This document shows positions 7,426 to 9,020 of a stretch of 9,020 bases of DNA, piece after piece; positions within the stretch are counted from its first letter, which is position 1, and each line of letters begins with the position of its first letter. Position numbers and translations under genes: made by a program. The notes below the pieces were generated by a model, which searched no databases, had not been told where the DNA came from, and saw only the letters and a list, made by a program, of their open reading frames with translations. The DNA comes from JADJPL01 sp049315745 (lineage in GTDB: Bacteria; Bacteroidota; Bacteroidia; Chitinophagales; Saprospiraceae): contig JBMOJO010000146.1 of assembly GCA_049315745.1 (NCBI GenBank), positions 1 through 9,020 on the forward strand. Direction: 5' to 3'.

Positions 7426-7504
7426 ATTGCCCTACGCTTCCCCCCCGAAGTTTCCAGACCGGCACCTGATCCCGATATGTTTTTTTCACAAATCATTTCT
7501 CTCC

Positions 7505-7538
7505 TTTGTTTTTCCTTAAAGATCAGTGATTAAATTTG
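7505..7538 (+). promoter_or_regulatory. Bacteroidota-type promoter for the E2 gene
   Basis: TTTG at 7505-7508 is followed after 22 bp by a perfect TAnnTTTG box, TAAATTTG (7531-7538). The expected transcription start is near 7545, giving a leader of roughly 95 bases to the ATG at 7639. It shows that the E2 gene can be transcribed separately from the gene before it. Confidence 0.72.
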
Positions 7539-7551
7539 CATCGCCTAAGCG

Positions 7552-7561
7552 TTTGGCCAAA
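7552..7561. promoter_or_regulatory. 10-bp perfect palindrome in the E2 leader, possible operator
   Basis: TTTGGCCAAA is a perfect palindrome lying about 7-16 bases after the predicted transcription start. The position would suit a repressor site, but a 10-bp palindrome can arise by chance and I do not recognise it as a known operator. Confidence 0.25.
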
Positions 7562-7638
7562 AATTGCCGCGACGGACCAAATTGATCCGGTATGGACAGA
7601 CGCACTGGCACTCCATTCCTAAAGAAAAAAATGTGAAC

Positions 7639-8901
7639 ATGGCAGAAATCATACGGATGCCCCGAATGAGCGACACAATGGAAGAAGGAAACATCGTCGC
7701 ATGGCTCAAAAAAGAAGGTGATCAAGTAGAGTCCGGGGAGACGCTGGCAGAAGTCGAAACCGATAAAGCCACAATGGAATTGGATGCTTTTACAGATGGC
7801 GTCCTGCTCCATATCGCCGTCAAGGAAGGGGCTGTGCCCATTGACGGCGTCATCGCCATCATTGGCCAGCCAGGTGAAGACTGGCAGGCTGCGCTGGCGT
7901 CCGCAGGACAAGGCAGTGCAGTAGCCCCCGCCCAGCCTGCCACTGCCGCGGGCCCAAACCCCGCCCCCGTCAACGAAACCCCCGTAGAGCTATCCGGGGA
8001 CCAGCGGGTGAAGGCTTCTCCCCTGGCGCGCAGTATTGCCCGCGACAAAGGGATTGATTTGCTGAACATCCAGGGCAGCGGGGATGCAGGCCGTATCGTC
8101 AAACGCGATGTGGAGGCTTTGCTCCAAAGTCCGGCGCCACAGCGCCAGGAACAGGCCGCCCCGGTACCCCCTGCCGCAGCAATACCGCAAGCGCCCGCTT
8201 TTCAGCCAATACTGGCCGACGCAGCTTTCGAAGATGTACCCCTCAGCCAGATGCGGAAAGTCATCGCCCGAAGGCTGAGCGAAAGCAAATTCTCCGCACC
8301 ACATTTCTACCTCACGGTCGAAATCAATATGGGCAATGCCATAATACTCCGACAGCAACTCAACGATGTTGCCCCCGTCAAACTCTCATTCAATGACTTG
8401 GTCATCAAGGCAGCAGCAGTCGCACTCAAACAACACCCGGCAATCAACGCTTCCTGGCTAGGCGACAAAATCCGGTATAATAAAGAAGTTAATATCGGCG
8501 TAGCTGTCGCTATCGAGGAAGGCTTACTCGTGCCGGTTATCCGCCATGCAGATATCAAGACGCTCTCCCAGATCAATAATGAGGTAAAAACACAGGCAAA
8601 TAAGGCCAAAGACCGGAAATTACAGCCGGAGGAAATGCAGGGCAATACTTTCACGATCTCCAACCTCGGCATGTTTGGTATCGAAGAATTTACCGCAATT
8701 ATCAATCCACCGGATGCGTGTATCCTCGCAGTAGGCGGTATCCTGCAAAAACCGGTGGTCAAAGATGGCGAAATCACCGTCGGGAACCTCATGAAAGTAA
8801 CCCTCTCCTGCGACCACCGGGTGGTGGACGGCGCCAAAGGGGCACAGTTCCTCCAGACTTTCAAAACCATCCTGGAGGACCCCATCCGGATGCTCGTCTG
8901 A
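7639..8901 (+). CDS. pdhC: Pyruvate dehydrogenase complex E2, dihydrolipoamide acetyltransferase
   Basis: Forms the core of the pyruvate dehydrogenase complex and transfers the acetyl group from lipoamide to CoA. The 420-residue product has one lipoyl domain (about 2-78; SDTMEEGNIVAWLKKEGD and ETDKATMELDAF with the lipoylated Lys43), an Ala/Pro-rich linker (about 80-120), an E3/E1-binding domain (about 123-161; VKASPLARSIARDKGIDL...GRIVKRDVEALL), a second linker, and the catalytic domain (about 197-420). Catalytic residues are visible in SCDHRVVDG, His393 and Asp397, with TFTISNLGMFG before them. The SDTMEEG form of the lipoyl domain points to pyruvate dehydrogenase rather than 2-oxoglutarate or branched-chain complexes. 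It also goes by aceF. The start at ATG 7639 is set by homology; an upstream TTG at 7564 would add 25 residues unlike the family. E1 and E3 genes are not next to it in this window. Confidence 0.95.
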   Translation: MAEIIRMPRMSDTMEEGNIVAWLKKEGDQVESGETLAEVETDKATMELDAFTDGVLLHIAVKEGAVPIDGVIAIIGQPGEDWQAALASAGQGSAVAPAQPATAAGPNPAPVNETPVELSGDQRVKASPLARSIARDKGIDLLNIQGSGDAGRIVKRDVEALLQSPAPQRQEQAAPVPPAAAIPQAPAFQPILADAAFEDVPLSQMRKVIARRLSESKFSAPHFYLTVEINMGNAIILRQQLNDVAPVKLSFNDLVIKAAAVALKQHPAINASWLGDKIRYNKEVNIGVAVAIEEGLLVPVIRHADIKTLSQINNEVKTQANKAKDRKLQPEEMQGNTFTISNLGMFGIEEFTAIINPPDACILAVGGILQKPVVKDGEITVGNLMKVTLSCDHRVVDGAKGAQFLQTFKTILEDPIRMLV

Positions 8902-8904
8902 AAA

Positions 8905-8949
8905 TAAAAAGCATACTTTGCCGCCGTTGGCGGCAAAGTATGCTTTTTA
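8905..8949. terminator. Perfect-stem bidirectional terminator after the E2 gene
   Basis: A perfect inverted repeat with 21-bp arms (8905-8925 and 8929-8949) and a 3-base GTT loop begins three bases after the E2 stop. The arms have a GC-rich top (GCCGCC/GGCGGC), with an A run before and a T run after, so it can act as an intrinsic terminator in both directions. Confidence 0.9.
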
Positions 8950-9014
8950 AAGGGGTTGTGTAAAAAGGTTTTTGCCGCCTGCGGCGGCAAAATATTATTT
9001 TGAAACCGACGTGT
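8906..9014. repeat. Two diverged tandem copies of a hairpin-bearing repeat of about 54 bp
   Basis: Similar landmarks recur in the same order: AAAAAG at 8906 and 8962, TTTGCCGCC at 8917 and 8971, GGCGGCAAA at 8929 and 8983, and GTGT at 8958 and 9011. The offsets are 53-56 bp. The sequence between landmarks differs. Copy 1 has a longer outer stem than copy 2. Confidence 0.5.
8970..8992. terminator. Second hairpin sharing the same arm core
   Basis: TTTTGCCGCC (8970-8979) and GGCGGCAAAA (8983-8992) form a perfect 10-bp stem around a TGC loop, followed by the AT-rich stretch TATTATTTT. It could be a backup terminator. Its 9-bp arm core TTTGCCGCC/GGCGGCAAA is identical to the one in the hairpin before it. 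Confidence 0.65.
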
Positions 9015-9020
9015 TTTTAA

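Noticed and set aside
7426..7500. Possible terminator after the glycosidase-like gene (CTTC/GAAG around a C run, and a later T7)
   Set aside because: The stem is only four base pairs and the T run is not adjacent to it.
7564..7638. Longer E2 start at TTG 7564
   Set aside because: The extra 25 residues do not resemble any lipoyl-domain N-terminus. The ATG at 7639 starts exactly where the family does.
8307..8990. 227-residue open frame on the minus strand
   Set aside because: It is antisense to the catalytic domain of the E2 gene and runs across the terminator hairpin, with no recognisable protein pattern.
1..9020. CRISPR array, insertion sequence, prophage, toxin-antitoxin pair or defence system
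   Set aside because: I found no regularly spaced repeats, transposase motifs, phage genes or paired small genes. The content is mainly housekeeping genes plus one envelope sensor.

Overview
The window looks like chromosomal DNA of a member of the phylum Bacteroidota, probably near Chitinophagales/Saprospirales. This is an inference from four things: two promoters matching the Bacteroidota pattern TTG-N20-22-TAnnTTTG, start codons without Shine-Dalgarno sequences, a Reg_prop (two-component regulator propeller) sensor gene, and a pyruvate dehydrogenase E2 of the 'SDTMEEG' type. I see no phage, transposon, tRNA, rRNA or CRISPR. Most of the window is ordinary core-genome content, and I did not find a convincing new multi-gene system.

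Minus strand (about 5984 down to 1): a promoter at 5950-5984 precedes five co-directional genes. In transcription order they are a small DUF1508 (YegP-like) protein, purC (SAICAR synthase), pepT (tripeptidase T), a lipoprotein of unknown function, and the start of a large beta-propeller sensor that runs off the left edge. The gaps are 24, 33, 55 and 141 bp and I see no strong terminator between them, so at least the first four may share a transcript. The sensor gene is interrupted exactly at a run of nine A (positions 656-664). Before the run the reading frame ends 26 codons later; after it the propeller continues in another frame with no stop to the window edge. Removing one A restores a single continuous propeller.

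Divergent spacer (5863-6240): it holds the minus-strand promoter. On the plus-strand side there is no clear promoter, only an unusual start region for the next gene (a 4-codon upstream ORF overlapping a TTG start).

Plus strand (6241-9020): first comes a 394-residue (alpha/alpha)6-barrel protein related to GH63/GH37/mannosylglycerate-hydrolase-type glycosidases that appears to lack the usual catalytic acids. Then comes a well-formed promoter, a 10-bp palindrome, and the dihydrolipoamide acetyltransferase (E2) gene of pyruvate dehydrogenase. The E2 gene is followed by a perfect 21-bp-stem terminator hairpin and a second hairpin with the same nine-base arms, which look like two diverged copies of a repeat of about 54 bp.

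Functionally the genes cover purine synthesis (purC), peptide breakdown (pepT), acetyl-CoA production (E2) and envelope sensing (lipoprotein, propeller sensor). Apart from operon layout, I see no evidence that they act in one pathway.
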